From a bacterium (lineage in GTDB: Bacteria > Calditrichota > Calditrichia > RBG-13-44-9 > J042): a DNA stretch of 38,553 nt. Each line of letters starts with the position of its first letter. Positions within the stretch are counted from its first letter, which is position 1. A program made the translations under genes and the position numbers. This document shows positions 25,334-34,265 of this stretch, piece by piece. The notes below the pieces were generated by a model. That model made no database searches. It was given only the letters and a program-made list of their open reading frames with translations, and was not told the origin of the DNA. The stretch lies in NCBI GenBank assembly GCA_015485355.1, contig WFTQ01000086.1, forward strand, positions 1 to 38,553, in the 5' to 3' direction.

Positions 25334-26511
25334 TCTTTCCTCAACGACGCCGATATTCTGCTTAAATATTGATAATTCTGGCTATTCTTGCGCTTTTCAC
25401 TTTCGTAAAAATCTTTAACGAACACCACAAACAGGGCAAAGAAAATACCGAAGGTTAATCCGGCCAGCACAATATATATCCGTTTGGGTTTATACTTATA
25501 TGTCGGTACTTTTGCGGGATCCAGGATTTGGATTCCCTGGGACTGCATCTCTACCTGCAAACGCATTTGCTCGTATTGAGGATAAACAAATTCATATATC
25601 TTATTTTGAACCGTTACTTCACGAAACAACTTGGCATATTGGAGGGCTAATTCGGGCATTTTTTCCAACGGCTGGAAAAATTCATTCTCGGTTCCCTCCA
25701 CCTCCCGGAGCATTTCCGCATACTGCTTTTTAATGGCATTTCTTTGATTGATCAACTGTAAGTATTGAGGATTATCCCGGGAAACGGTATTCTTTAAAAT
25801 TTCCAATTGAATTTCCGTCTGGACCAACTGAGCCTTTAACTCCGCCACCTGTTTTATCAACTCTTCCATTTGGGTTTCTATTTGAAAAACACCAAAACGT
25901 TGTTGAAAATTTTTAAAGTTGAGTTCGGCATTCTGCAATTCTTTTACATTTTCCCGATATCGTTTCTCGATTATCTTGTATGTATAATAGGCCCGTTCTT
26001 TATTGAGCTGTTTAAGAATAGAATCCAATTGATGAATGTAATATTCGGTGACGGCTTCGGCCCGCTCGGGATTTTCGTCAATAAAAGAAAATTCCACTGC
26101 AATCAGGGGATTAAAACCGAAGCCTCCTTCCCGGATTTCGTGGATTTCAATATTGGATGCTAACTGTTTTAACAATATTTCCATCTTATCATTGCCATAA
26201 ATTTCGGCAAAATTAAATTTGCGAATGACCCGCTCCATCAACGAGCGGCTCCGAAGAATCACTAAAATGGCTTCCGGGTTGATCTCCTGGGTGGTGACTG
26301 TGGGTTGAAATAATCCCCCTAAGAATCCGGGAAACCCCGCGCCCTGACGAGGGGGCGGAAAAAATCTTACGGTGCTTTTATAACTTTTGGGCCAGACCAG
26401 ACTGATGATCAAACTCAACAAGGTAATCGATAAAACAATTTTAATGATCAACCATCTATTTTCGACTAACTTTAGTAATACCGCCAGCAAATTCACATCC
26501 TTCTGATTCAT
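25303..26511 (-). CDS. Wzz/chain-length determinant protein
   Basis: 402 residues. A short cytoplasmic N-terminus precedes a first helix (LIIKIVLSITLLSLIISLVW, about 16-35), a Wzz-type region (SYKSTVRFFPP), a long periplasmic part with strong coiled coil (about 160-265, many Glu, Gln, Lys), and a second helix (IYIVLAGLTFGIFFALFVVFV) near the C-terminus. This is the co-polymerase topology that sets chain length with Wzy. The C-terminal tail is only about 40 residues and lacks Walker motifs or tyrosine clusters, so there is no Wzc-type kinase in this protein. It lies between the export protein and the hydrolase-like gene. Confidence 0.93.
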   Translation of the reverse strand: MNQKDVNLLAVLLKLVENRWLIIKIVLSITLLSLIISLVWPKSYKSTVRFFPPPRQGAGFPGFLGGLFQPTVTTQEINPEAILVILRSRSLMERVIRKFNFAEIYGNDKMEILLKQLASNIEIHEIREGGFGFNPLIAVEFSFIDENPERAEAVTEYYIHQLDSILKQLNKERAYYTYKIIEKRYRENVKELQNAELNFKNFQQRFGVFQIETQMEELIKQVAELKAQLVQTEIQLEILKNTVSRDNPQYLQLINQRNAIKKQYAEMLREVEGTENEFFQPLEKMPELALQYAKLFREVTVQNKIYEFVYPQYEQMRLQVEMQSQGIQILDPAKVPTYKYKPKRIYIVLAGLTFGIFFALFVVFVKDFYESEKRKNSQNYQYLSRISASLRKDWPFRKSRHP

Positions 26512-26527
26512 CGGCCCTTCCTTACCA

Positions 26528-27745
26528 TTATCGAGATGTTTGAATTAAGGCAAAAACGCTGATCGCCATGCTCACAACAGGCATAAGGATCGCCATATAA
26601 TCTTTCACAATTTCCCGATTTCTTCGGGGGACAATGACGATATCTCCCTTTTCAACGATCACATGAGGGCCTTTTTCCACCCGGCCCGTCCGGGAGTGGA
26701 TGACGGTGAGGTGGTCCAGGCTTTTTGCTGTTTCCAGCACCCCGGCAAAACCGGCGTAATCCAAGGCCGTGTAATTGGCCAAATATGGATAGGGACCCGG
26801 TTGGGTCACTTCTCCTCTTACATAAACCATTTCCCGCGTGGAGGGGATAATGATTCGATCTTTGGTCTGCAATTTTTCGACCCGTGCAGGGGAGTTGCTT
26901 TCCAACAAATTGTAAAATTTTTTCTGATTCCCCCGGATCAGGACAATGCTTTCAATGTCCGACCGGCGGTTGATGGCCTGCAAACGCGTCAAGAAGGCAT
27001 ACAGGGTTTCTTGAGGACGAATCTGGTAGATTCCCTGGGAGCCCACATTTCCTTCAATGATGACATAACTTCCCTGCAGATCAATCGGGGGAACGTATAT
27101 GATATCGCCTCCCTGCAAGTAGGGATTTTCTTTCAGGTTGCCGGTTAAATAAAAATCGCTGATGTTGATGGTATCGACCCGGCCATCGTAATGGCGCAGC
27201 TGGATTCGGGTATCGTCCCCCCAATTGGTTAATCCACCCGCCAACTGGATGGCATCGCTCACCCGATCCGACGCCCTTAAGTAATAAGTGCCGGGTTCCG
27301 CTATCTCCCCCACCACAAACACTTTGAATTTGCGGAGTCGCAGCAATCGCACCGCAAATCGGGAGTTCTTGAAATGTTGGGCCAGCAGCGCCCGGATCTT
27401 CCGGCCGGCGCCGGCCAGCGTCTCGTTGGCTACATAAATCTGGGACATCCCGGGGATGACCAGAAACCCTTCCGGGGTAACTTCGCTGACAAATTGGGCC
27501 TCCATGACTCCCCAGACCTTCAAAAGCAATTGATCTCCAGGTCCCAGTATATAGGCGGTGGAATCGATCTGCCGCTCCAGGGCCTGCTCCAGGAATTGGC
27601 GTTGGGGAATGATCTGTTCGTTGGTTCTTTCCAGTTGCCGTAAATCGATGTCAAACACCTTGGCCCGCTCCTGGGTGGTTTGAACCTGCTGAGCCAGCAG
27701 TACGCCGGTAAACATCAGGATCCATATGCTGAATCGAGCCTTCAT
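26528..27745 (-). CDS. SLBB-domain polysaccharide export protein (Wza-like)
   Basis: 405 residues. A signal peptide (IWILMFTGVLLAQQ) is followed by the polysaccharide export domain (YILGPGDQLLLKVWG, about 65-79) and two or three SLBB repeats (FVVGEIAEPGTYYLR near 144; VYVRGEVTQPGPYPY near 308). A final hydrophobic helix (AILMPVVSMAISVFALI) closes the protein. There is no lipobox cysteine, unlike E. coli Wza. The C-terminal helix may be what crosses the outer membrane. The ATG directly follows the wecB stop (TAAATG) and has GAGGGGGG upstream. It should form the periplasm-spanning export channel with the Wzz protein. Confidence 0.92.
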   Translation of the reverse strand: MKARFSIWILMFTGVLLAQQVQTTQERAKVFDIDLRQLERTNEQIIPQRQFLEQALERQIDSTAYILGPGDQLLLKVWGVMEAQFVSEVTPEGFLVIPGMSQIYVANETLAGAGRKIRALLAQHFKNSRFAVRLLRLRKFKVFVVGEIAEPGTYYLRASDRVSDAIQLAGGLTNWGDDTRIQLRHYDGRVDTINISDFYLTGNLKENPYLQGGDIIYVPPIDLQGSYVIIEGNVGSQGIYQIRPQETLYAFLTRLQAINRRSDIESIVLIRGNQKKFYNLLESNSPARVEKLQTKDRIIIPSTREMVYVRGEVTQPGPYPYLANYTALDYAGFAGVLETAKSLDHLTVIHSRTGRVEKGPHVIVEKGDIVIVPRRNREIVKDYMAILMPVVSMAISVFALIQTSR

Positions 27746-28840
27746 TTATTCCCCCCTCAATATTTTCACGATCCGTTCGGCGGTATGACCATCCCAGAGC
27801 TCGGGCACCACCCCCTTCTTCCACCGACCTTCCAGAATTCTTCGGGCACATTGAACCATCTTCTCCGTATCGGTACCCACCAATTCATTGGTCCCCAATT
27901 CAATCGTCACCGGACGTTCCGTGTTTTCGCGAATGGTCAGACAAGGAATCTGCAAATAGGTCGTTTCCTCTTGAATGCCTCCCGAATCCGTCATGACAAA
28001 TTTGCTGTTCTGCATCAATTGCATGAAATCCAGATATCCGATGGGTGGAATCAACCGAAGATTGGGAATTCCGGCCACCCGCTCTTTGAGTCCAAAATGA
28101 TTCAGATTCTTTTCCGTCCGGGGATGTACGGGAAAAACGATCGGGATGTCTTTTTGAATTTCCTCGAAGGCATCCAGAATTTTTCCGAAGTTTTCCGGTT
28201 CGTCCACATTGGAAGGGCGGTGTAGCGTGACCAGCGCAAATTGTTGCGGTTGGAGGTGTAACGCTTCCAGGATGTTCGACTTCTTGGCCTGTTCTAAATA
28301 AAAGATTAACGAATCGATCATTACGTTGCCCACATAGTAAATTTTGGTGGCCGGTATGCCCTCTCGCATCAGATTTTCGTTACCGCTCTTTTCCGTGGTG
28401 AACAGATAATCCGACAAGGCATCGGTGATCAAGCGATTGATTTCTTCGGGCATTCGGCGATCGAAACTGCGCAATCCGGCCTCTACATGGGCCACGGGGA
28501 CCCATAATTTTGCCGCCACCAGGCTGCAGGCCACGGTGGAGTTGACATCGCCCACCACCACCACCAGATCCGGCCGGACATCCAAAACCACTTTTTCAAA
28601 TGCCAACATGATCTTGGCGGTCTGTTCGGCGTGACTCCCCGAACCCACACCCAGATAGATATCGGGTTCGGGCAATCGAAGGTCTTCAAAAAACAGCTTG
28701 CTCATGCGGTCGTCATAATGTTGGCCCGTGTGAACCAAGATGGGTTCTAATTCGGAATGGAATTTCACCATGGCCCGGTGGATAGGGGCGATCTTCATGA
28801 AGTTCGGCCGGGCGCCTACCACATTCAAAATTCTTTTCAT
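27746..28840 (-). CDS. wecB: UDP-N-acetylglucosamine 2-epimerase, WecB/WbpI family
   Basis: 364 residues from ATG 28840, which has GAGGATTCC upstream. The frame is open to 28936, but that extension covers the promoter and lacks family sequence. Landmarks are LNVVGARPNFMKIAPIHRAM, HTGQHYDDRMS, VVGDVNSTVA, HVEAGLRSFDRRMPEEINR and the C-terminal TDSGGIQEETTYL with RENTERPVT. The enzyme interconverts UDP-GlcNAc and UDP-ManNAc. With the WlbA/WlbB-like genes in the same operon it may instead be the WbpI/WlbD branch that epimerises the diacetamido-uronate. Sequence alone does not separate these. It is the first gene of the operon. Confidence 0.93.
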   Translation of the reverse strand: MKRILNVVGARPNFMKIAPIHRAMVKFHSELEPILVHTGQHYDDRMSKLFFEDLRLPEPDIYLGVGSGSHAEQTAKIMLAFEKVVLDVRPDLVVVVGDVNSTVACSLVAAKLWVPVAHVEAGLRSFDRRMPEEINRLITDALSDYLFTTEKSGNENLMREGIPATKIYYVGNVMIDSLIFYLEQAKKSNILEALHLQPQQFALVTLHRPSNVDEPENFGKILDAFEEIQKDIPIVFPVHPRTEKNLNHFGLKERVAGIPNLRLIPPIGYLDFMQLMQNSKFVMTDSGGIQEETTYLQIPCLTIRENTERPVTIELGTNELVGTDTEKMVQCARRILEGRWKKGVVPELWDGHTAERIVKILRGE

Positions 28841-28868
28841 GGAATCCTCGATAAAATTACAAGTGCAA

Positions 28869-28897
28869 AATTTACACCGGGGCCTCATATATCGCAA
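28869..28897 (-). promoter_or_regulatory. Promoter of the exopolysaccharide operon
   Basis: On the minus strand TTGCGA (28897-28892), a 17-base spacer and TAAATT (28874-28869) lie 28 bases before the wecB ATG. The resulting leader would be about 20 bases and contain the GAGGA ribosome site. All downstream genes to 10998 are on the same strand with small gaps, so this may drive the whole operon. Confidence 0.6.
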
Positions 28898-29023
28898 GGT
28901 ATAAATCATCTTGCGCGGTTGGGAGTCTGTGTTCAACTTGATCGTGCAAACAGACGTTTGCCCAATGGAAGACGGGCTTTGGGAGGACCAACGAAGGCCT
29001 CTGTCCCGGGGTGAAAAGGGAGG

Positions 29024-29827
29024 TTATTCCAGCCAGTTATCGACGATGTCCAGCTTTTTCACCGCTACTCTGGCGGCTTCTTGTTCGGCAATCTTTTTGC
29101 TTTTTCCCCGCCCTTCGCCCAGCACTTCGTCCCCCACGCGCACCTGCACCACAAATTCCTTGGCGTGGTCCGGCCCCAGTTCTTGAATGACACGATATTC
29201 AGGCAATCCTTTCCCCTTGCTCTGAACAAACTCCAGCAGAATGCTTTTATAATTTCGATACAACCCTCTACGAATGATCTTCTGGAAGTCTTTCAACAGG
29301 TGTTGCTGGACAAAGGAACGCGCCGTCTGCAGGCCTTGATCCAGGAAAATCGCCCCCACAACCGCTTCGAAAGCATCGGCAAGAATGGATTGTCGCTGTC
29401 GTCCGCCGGTTTTTTCTTCCCCCCAATTGATCAGGATCATTTCACCCAGCGAGATTTTTACCGCAATATCTGCCAGTACCGGCTTGCTGACCAGGATCGA
29501 TTTGACCTTAGAGAGTTGTCCCTCGGTGCGCTGGGGAAATTTTTCGTACAGATAATGGGTCACTATCAGGTCCAGCACGGCGTCCCCTAAAAATTCCAGC
29601 CGTTCGTTGGAATTAATCCGAGGTTCGTTGGTAATGTTGAGGTAGGAACGATGTTTCAGGGCGGTGATCAGTAATTCCGGATGCCGGAAATGTATGCCGA
29701 ACTTTTCTCGAAACAGGGCAGCGGCATCCACCTCATCGTCCTTCTTAGCGGCCGATGAGGTGGTGTTGTTTTTCCGGCGGTTCGTTGTCGTTCTACCCAG
29801 TAGTTTTCTGAATAAATCCAAATGCAC
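29024..29827 (-). CDS. rnc: Ribonuclease III
   Basis: 267 residues including a polar N-terminal extension of about 30. The RNase III domain carries the signature ERLEFLGDAVLDLIV (75-89, Glu78 and Asp82) and the second metal-binding pair in ILADAFEAVVGAI (Asp151, Glu154). A double-stranded RNA-binding domain follows (about 196-262, ending KKIAEQEAARVAVKKL). It cleaves structured RNA, including rRNA precursors. The start is a GTG at 29827, ten bases after the fabF stop, with only a weak ribosome site. As last gene of the fab operon it matches the order in many Bacteroidota and Firmicutes genomes. Confidence 0.95.
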   Translation of the reverse strand: MHLDLFRKLLGRTTTNRRKNNTTSSAAKKDDEVDAAALFREKFGIHFRHPELLITALKHRSYLNITNEPRINSNERLEFLGDAVLDLIVTHYLYEKFPQRTEGQLSKVKSILVSKPVLADIAVKISLGEMILINWGEEKTGGRQRQSILADAFEAVVGAIFLDQGLQTARSFVQQHLLKDFQKIIRRGLYRNYKSILLEFVQSKGKGLPEYRVIQELGPDHAKEFVVQVRVGDEVLGEGRGKSKKIAEQEAARVAVKKLDIVDNWLE

Positions 29828-29836
29828 GTTCCCGAA

Positions 29837-31075
29837 TTATTCAAACTTGCTAACCGTAATACATGCGTTATGCCCACCAAATCCGAAGGTGTTGGAAATG
29901 GCGGCGCGGACTTTTTTATCGACGGGTTGATTGGGGGTGTAATTCAGGTCGCATTCAGGGTCGGGTTCTTGATAGTTGATGGTAGGTGGAATCACATCAT
30001 GATAGACGGCCAGTACGGAGGCGATCAATTCTACCGCCCCTGCGGCGCCCAGCAGATGTCCGATCATCGATTTGATGGAGCTGACATGAAGCCGATAGGC
30101 ATGGTCGCCGAATAAGGTTTTAATGGCATCGGTTTCGGACTTATCGTTATAGGGGGTGGAGGTACCATGGGCGTTAATATAATCGATTTCTTCCAGGTTG
30201 AGCCGGCCATCTTCCACCGCCCGTCGCATGGCTCGCACGGCTCCTTCGCCCCCCGGGGCCGGCGCCGTGATATGATAGGCATCCGCCGTGAAACCGACCC
30301 CGCGCACCTCGGCATAAATGCGGGCGCCCCGCTTGCGGGCATGCTCCAATTCTTCCAGCACCAGAATACCACCCCCCTCGCCCATGACAAAGCCATCCCG
30401 CAACCGATCGAACGGTCGGCTGGCATGTTGAGGATCGTCATTGCGAGTGGACAAGGCTTTCAGCGCGTTAAAGCCCGCCAATCCCATGGGAGTAATGGAG
30501 GCCTCCGACCCTCCCGCCAGGATGATATCGGCATCGCCATAGCGGATCAAGCGCACGGCATCGCCGATGGCATGAGAGGCCGTTGCACAGGCAGAAACCG
30601 TGGCATAATTGGGCCCTTTTAAATTGTATTTCATGGAAACATGGCCGGCGGCAATATCAATGATCATCTGGGTAATAAAATAAGGACTCACCCGCCGGGG
30701 GCCTTTTTGCAAAAATTTCGAGTGCTCCGTTTCGAAAGATTGCAACCCCCCAATGCCCGAACCGATGACGGCGCCGGCACGTTCGGGATCGATCCGATCA
30801 AAATCCAGCCCCGCATCTTTTACCGCCTCTTCGGCGGCCACCATGGTATACTGACTGAACAAATCCATTCGGTTGATCTCCCGGGCGGATAACACCGTTT
30901 CGGGGTGAAAATCCTTTACCTCGGCCGCAAAATGGGTGGCAAATTCCGAGGGATCGAAACGGGAAATGGCATCCACTCCGTTGCGGCCCTCCAACAGTCC
31001 CTCCCAGAACGCTTTGACGGAATTGCCAATGGGGGTTACCGCCCCCATGCCGGTCACAACCACTCGTCTATTCAT
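29837..31075 (-). CDS. fabF: 3-oxoacyl-ACP synthase II
   Basis: 412 residues from ATG 31075 (AAGGAAGG upstream). The frame is open to 31129, but that would include part of the inverted-repeat element. The Cys-His-His triad falls at the E. coli positions: Cys163 in SACATASHAIGDA, His303 in NAHGTSTPYND and His340 in SIKSMIGHLLGAAGA. It elongates acyl-ACP with malonyl-ACP in type II fatty acid synthesis. It follows acpP with an unusually long 132-base gap occupied by a hairpin element. Confidence 0.97.
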   Translation of the reverse strand: MNRRVVVTGMGAVTPIGNSVKAFWEGLLEGRNGVDAISRFDPSEFATHFAAEVKDFHPETVLSAREINRMDLFSQYTMVAAEEAVKDAGLDFDRIDPERAGAVIGSGIGGLQSFETEHSKFLQKGPRRVSPYFITQMIIDIAAGHVSMKYNLKGPNYATVSACATASHAIGDAVRLIRYGDADIILAGGSEASITPMGLAGFNALKALSTRNDDPQHASRPFDRLRDGFVMGEGGGILVLEELEHARKRGARIYAEVRGVGFTADAYHITAPAPGGEGAVRAMRRAVEDGRLNLEEIDYINAHGTSTPYNDKSETDAIKTLFGDHAYRLHVSSIKSMIGHLLGAAGAVELIASVLAVYHDVIPPTINYQEPDPECDLNYTPNQPVDKKVRAAISNTFGFGGHNACITVSKFE

Positions 31076-31117
31076 AGAGCCTTCCTTAATTTTTTCACCT
31101 CTTCTCCCAAAACAGAA

Positions 31118-31196
31118 GGGGTGACTCAAAAACTTCTGAACAAGATTCCCTCACCCTTTCCGGACAAAAGAAAACGGATTTTTTTTGAGTCACCCC
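31118..31196. repeat. 79-bp element with perfect 15-bp inverted repeats
   Basis: GGGGTGACTCAAAAA (31118-31132) is repeated exactly in inverse orientation at 31182-31196 around a 49-base core. It lies between acpP and fabF. The terminal-repeat form, short length and lack of coding capacity suggest a miniature inverted-repeat element. Alternatively it is an mRNA hairpin that separates acpP from fabF expression. No clear target-site duplication is visible. Confidence 0.6.
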
Positions 31197-31207
31197 ATTT
31201 AGGGAAA

Positions 31208-31450
31208 TTATTCGGCTTCCTGGATCTTTTGGCTTAAATACTCGATGGCCGCCTGCACGGTGGTGATTTTCTGAGCGTCTTCGTCGGGAATTTCCACGTT
31301 AAATTCTTCTTCGAACGCCATCACCAGCTCCACCGTATCCAGTGAATCGGCTCCCAGATCCTCGATGAAATGGGCTTCCGGAGTCACTTTTTCCGGTGCC
31401 ACCCCCAGCTTGTCCACGATAATATCCTTGACCTTTTCTTCTAAAGACAT
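31208..31450 (-). CDS. acpP: Acyl carrier protein
   Basis: 80 residues, highly acidic. The phosphopantetheine attachment site is Ser36 in the [16 protein letters not shown] motif, followed by the [12 protein letters not shown] helix. It carries growing acyl chains to the Fab enzymes encoded on either side, and to PlsX. The gene lies 37 bases downstream of fabG and has the highest expression demand in the operon. The hairpin element immediately after it could stabilise its 3' end. A start at ATG 31450 with AGGAGG upstream is unambiguous. Confidence 0.98.
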   Translation of the reverse strand: MSLEEKVKDIIVDKLGVAPEKVTPEAHFIEDLGADSLDTVELVMAFEEEFNVEIPDEDAQKITTVQAAIEYLSQKIQEAE

Positions 31451-31487
31451 ACGACCTCCTTTTAATTATTTAGGTTTCGGTTTATAA

Positions 31488-32231
31488 TTAAGCCATGACC
31501 ATACCCCCATCCACATTGATCACCTGACCGGTGATATAAGCGGCGGCGTCGCTGGCCAGGAACACGGCCACCCCGGCCACATCGTCCACGCAACCCAAAC
31601 GGTTTAAGGGAATTTGTTTTTGAAGGGCTTCCCGCACACCGGCCTCCAGCGTTGCAGTCATGTCGGTCTCGATATATCCGGGTGCAATGGCATTGCAGGT
31701 GATGTGGCGCGAGGCCAGCTCCCGGGCTACGGAACGGGTAAACCCGATCAAGCCGGCTTTCGAGGCCGCATAATTGGCTTGTCCGGCGTTACCCATCTGA
31801 CCCACTACCGAAGTGATGTTGATGATACGCCCCTGACGCTGTTTCATCATCGGCCGCACAACGCTCTTGGTGCAGTTAAAGGCACCCTTGAGATTCACCG
31901 CCAATACCTCATCCCATTCCGCTTCGGTCATTCGCAGCAACAAATTGTCTCGGGTAATCCCGGCATTGTTCACTAAAATATCAACTTTTCCCCAGGTTTC
32001 CAACGTTTGTTTTACTAAATGTTGGGCGTCTTCCAGACGAGAGACATCCGCTGTTATGGCAACGGCCCGGCCGCCGTGGTTAGCGATGTCTTCCGCCACC
32101 CGGGCGGCCCGCACCTGATCCCGACCCACAATGACCACCCGGGCGCCCTCGTGAGCAAAAGCACGGGCAATGGCCTCCCCAATGCCCCGGGTGGAACCCG
32201 TCACAATGGCCACTCGATCCTTCAACCTCAT
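31488..32231 (-). CDS. fabG: 3-oxoacyl-ACP reductase
   Basis: 247 residues, a short-chain dehydrogenase. It has the NADPH site TGSTRGIGEAIA (11-22), NNAGITRDNLLLRM, and the catalytic Ser141, Tyr154 and Lys158 in ITSVVGQMGNAGQANYAASK. TRDNLLLRM is typical of true FabG. It reduces 3-oxoacyl-ACP. Its start overlaps the fabD stop by four bases (ATGA). Confidence 0.97.
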   Translation of the reverse strand: MRLKDRVAIVTGSTRGIGEAIARAFAHEGARVVIVGRDQVRAARVAEDIANHGGRAVAITADVSRLEDAQHLVKQTLETWGKVDILVNNAGITRDNLLLRMTEAEWDEVLAVNLKGAFNCTKSVVRPMMKQRQGRIINITSVVGQMGNAGQANYAASKAGLIGFTRSVARELASRHITCNAIAPGYIETDMTATLEAGVREALQKQIPLNRLGCVDDVAGVAVFLASDAAAYITGQVINVDGGMVMA

Positions 32232-33166
32232 ACCCGATTCCCCACATTTAAGGATTGAAATTTTTCCAAATCCCCCACAGCCTGACAGGGCACTTCCGGA
32301 ACGATGCGTTTATGCAACCCCTGTAACACCTTGCCAGGCCCTACTTCGTAAAAGGTATCATAGCCGTCGGCAACCATATTGCGGACGATACTTTCCCATT
32401 GAACGGGCGCCAGCAATTGCTGCAACAGAAGGTTTCGAATTGCTTCCGGATGAACCACGGGCAAAGCCTCTACATTGCTGTACACCGGTACCCGAGCGGG
32501 ATGAATGGCCACCTCCTGCAAGGCCTGTATCAGACCATTCAGGGCCTCTTTCATCAAAGGAGAATGAAATGCACCGCTGACGGATAGTTCCCGAACCCGG
32601 CGTACCCCCTTTTCACGAGCCATGTGAATGGCCCGACGCACTGCATTGATGCTGCCGGAAATCACAATTTGGCCGGGGGAGTTGAAGTTGGCCGGCTGAA
32701 CGACGCCCACCCGGGAAGCTTCGGCGCATATTTCTTCTACCAGCTCTCGGGTAGCGCCCAGAATCGCAGCCATGGTTCCAGGATGCTTCTCCCCGGAATG
32801 CTGCATCAATTCGGCCCGGATTTTCACCAGCGGTAGGGCATCCTCGAAGGCAATGGCGCCAGCGCTTACCAGGGCGGAATACTCTCCCAAACTGTGCCCG
32901 GCCACACCCTCGGGTTCCAGCCCCTCCACCTCCCTGAGCAACCGATCCACCGCCACGCTGTGAACGAAGACGGCCGGCTGGGTAAACCGGGTTTGCGTAA
33001 GGCTTTCCTCCGGGCCCTCAAAACTCAACTGTTTGATGGGCAGTTGCAGGATTTCTTCCGCAGTGTCGTAGATCTGACGCACCAGGGAAAAAGCCTCGTA
33101 TAAATCTTTACCCATACCCACATACTGAGACCCCTGGCCGGGAAACAGAAAAGCGATTTTACCCAT
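32228..33166 (-). CDS. fabD: Malonyl-CoA:ACP transacylase
   Basis: 312 residues. The FLFPGQGSQYVGMG opening, nucleophile Ser92 in GHSLGEYSALV and His201 in SGAFHSPLM are diagnostic. It loads malonyl groups onto AcpP for FabH and FabF. It sits between fabH (106-base gap) and fabG (four-base overlap). The gap in front of it shows no hairpin or promoter I trust. Confidence 0.97.
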   Translation of the reverse strand: MGKIAFLFPGQGSQYVGMGKDLYEAFSLVRQIYDTAEEILQLPIKQLSFEGPEESLTQTRFTQPAVFVHSVAVDRLLREVEGLEPEGVAGHSLGEYSALVSAGAIAFEDALPLVKIRAELMQHSGEKHPGTMAAILGATRELVEEICAEASRVGVVQPANFNSPGQIVISGSINAVRRAIHMAREKGVRRVRELSVSGAFHSPLMKEALNGLIQALQEVAIHPARVPVYSNVEALPVVHPEAIRNLLLQQLLAPVQWESIVRNMVADGYDTFYEVGPGKVLQGLHKRIVPEVPCQAVGDLEKFQSLNVGNRV

Positions 33167-33272
33167 TCGACCCCCTCACTATTTTGTATTTTCTTTCCCT
33201 TTGCATTTGCTTTCCGGCGCTTCCGCCTTCATTGCAAAACAACGTTAATATTACAATTTTTTGAGGAAACAA

Positions 33273-34265
33273 TCAAATAGCCCAGCGGAGAAGTAAACTT
33301 CCCCAGGTAAAGCCGGCCCCAAATGCCGCCATTAACACATAATCGCCCCGCTGCAATTGGTTCTGGCTGTAGAGTTCAAACAATCCCAGCGGGATTGTGG
33401 CGGCCGTGGTGTTGCCATAACGATCGATGTTCACAACGACCTGCTGATCGGACAATCCCAAACGTTTGCCGGTGGCATCGATGATTCGGAGATTGGCCTG
33501 ATGGGGAATAAAGAATTTTATATCTTTTCCGGTCAAACCGTTCTTTTGCAAGATTTCTTCGGAGACATTGGCCATTTCCGTTACGGCAAACTTGAACACC
33601 GTGCGGCCTTCCTGGTGGATGAAATGCATTTTTTTATCCACCGTTTCGTGCGAGGGCGGGTGAAGGCTGCCACCGCCGGGCATATACAGGTGTTTTCCTC
33701 CGGTGCCATCGGTTTTCAGGATAAAATCCACTACGCCGTAGTTGCGTTCCTCGCCGGGTTCCAACAGTACCGCGGCCGCGGCGTCGCCAAAAAGCACACA
33801 ATTGTTGCGATCGGTGTAATCCACAATGCTGCTCATCTTATCCGCCCCGATTACCAGAACTTTCCGGTACCGTCCGCTTTCCACAAACACGGCCCCGGTC
33901 GCCAATGCGTAAATAAATCCGGTACAGGCGCCGTTGACATCCATGCCCCAGGCGTTTTTGGCGCCCAGTTTTTCCTGAATGCGCGAGGCGGTGTTGGGAA
34001 ACATCATGTCGGGCGTCACGGTCGCCACCACAATCATATCGATCTGCAGCGGATCAATGTTTTTCTCGTTCAGGATCATTTGCGCGGCCCGCACGCCCAT
34101 ATAGGATGTGGGCAAATTTTTTCCCAGAATATGGCGTTGCCGGATGCCGGTTCGGGTGACGATCCATTCGTCGGAGGTATCGACCATTTTTTCCAGGTCT
34201 TTATTGGTCAGCACACCCGGTGGAACGTATTGCCCTACCCCTGTAACGACGGCTTTTCTTCCCAT
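33273..34265 (-). CDS. fabH: 3-oxoacyl-ACP synthase III
   Basis: 330 residues with the Cys-His-Asn triad: Cys114 in NGACTGFIYAL, His255 in FFIPHQANLRI and Asn285 in DRYGNTTAATI. It starts each fatty acid by condensing an acyl-CoA with malonyl-ACP. The first 31 bases overlap the end of plsX, and the ATG has GGGGA upstream, so expression is coupled to plsX. Whether it prefers acetyl or branched primers cannot be judged here. Confidence 0.97.
   Translation of the reverse strand: MGRKAVVTGVGQYVPPGVLTNKDLEKMVDTSDEWIVTRTGIRQRHILGKNLPTSYMGVRAAQMILNEKNIDPLQIDMIVVATVTPDMMFPNTASRIQEKLGAKNAWGMDVNGACTGFIYALATGAVFVESGRYRKVLVIGADKMSSIVDYTDRNNCVLFGDAAAAVLLEPGEERNYGVVDFILKTDGTGGKHLYMPGGGSLHPPSHETVDKKMHFIHQEGRTVFKFAVTEMANVSEEILQKNGLTGKDIKFFIPHQANLRIIDATGKRLGLSDQQVVVNIDRYGNTTAATIPLGLFELYSQNQLQRGDYVLMAAFGAGFTWGSLLLRWAI

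Noticed and set aside
28841-28936. 32-residue N-terminal extension of WecB
   Set aside because: It spans the proposed promoter and leader. The family sequence begins at the ATG at 28840, which has a GAGGA site.
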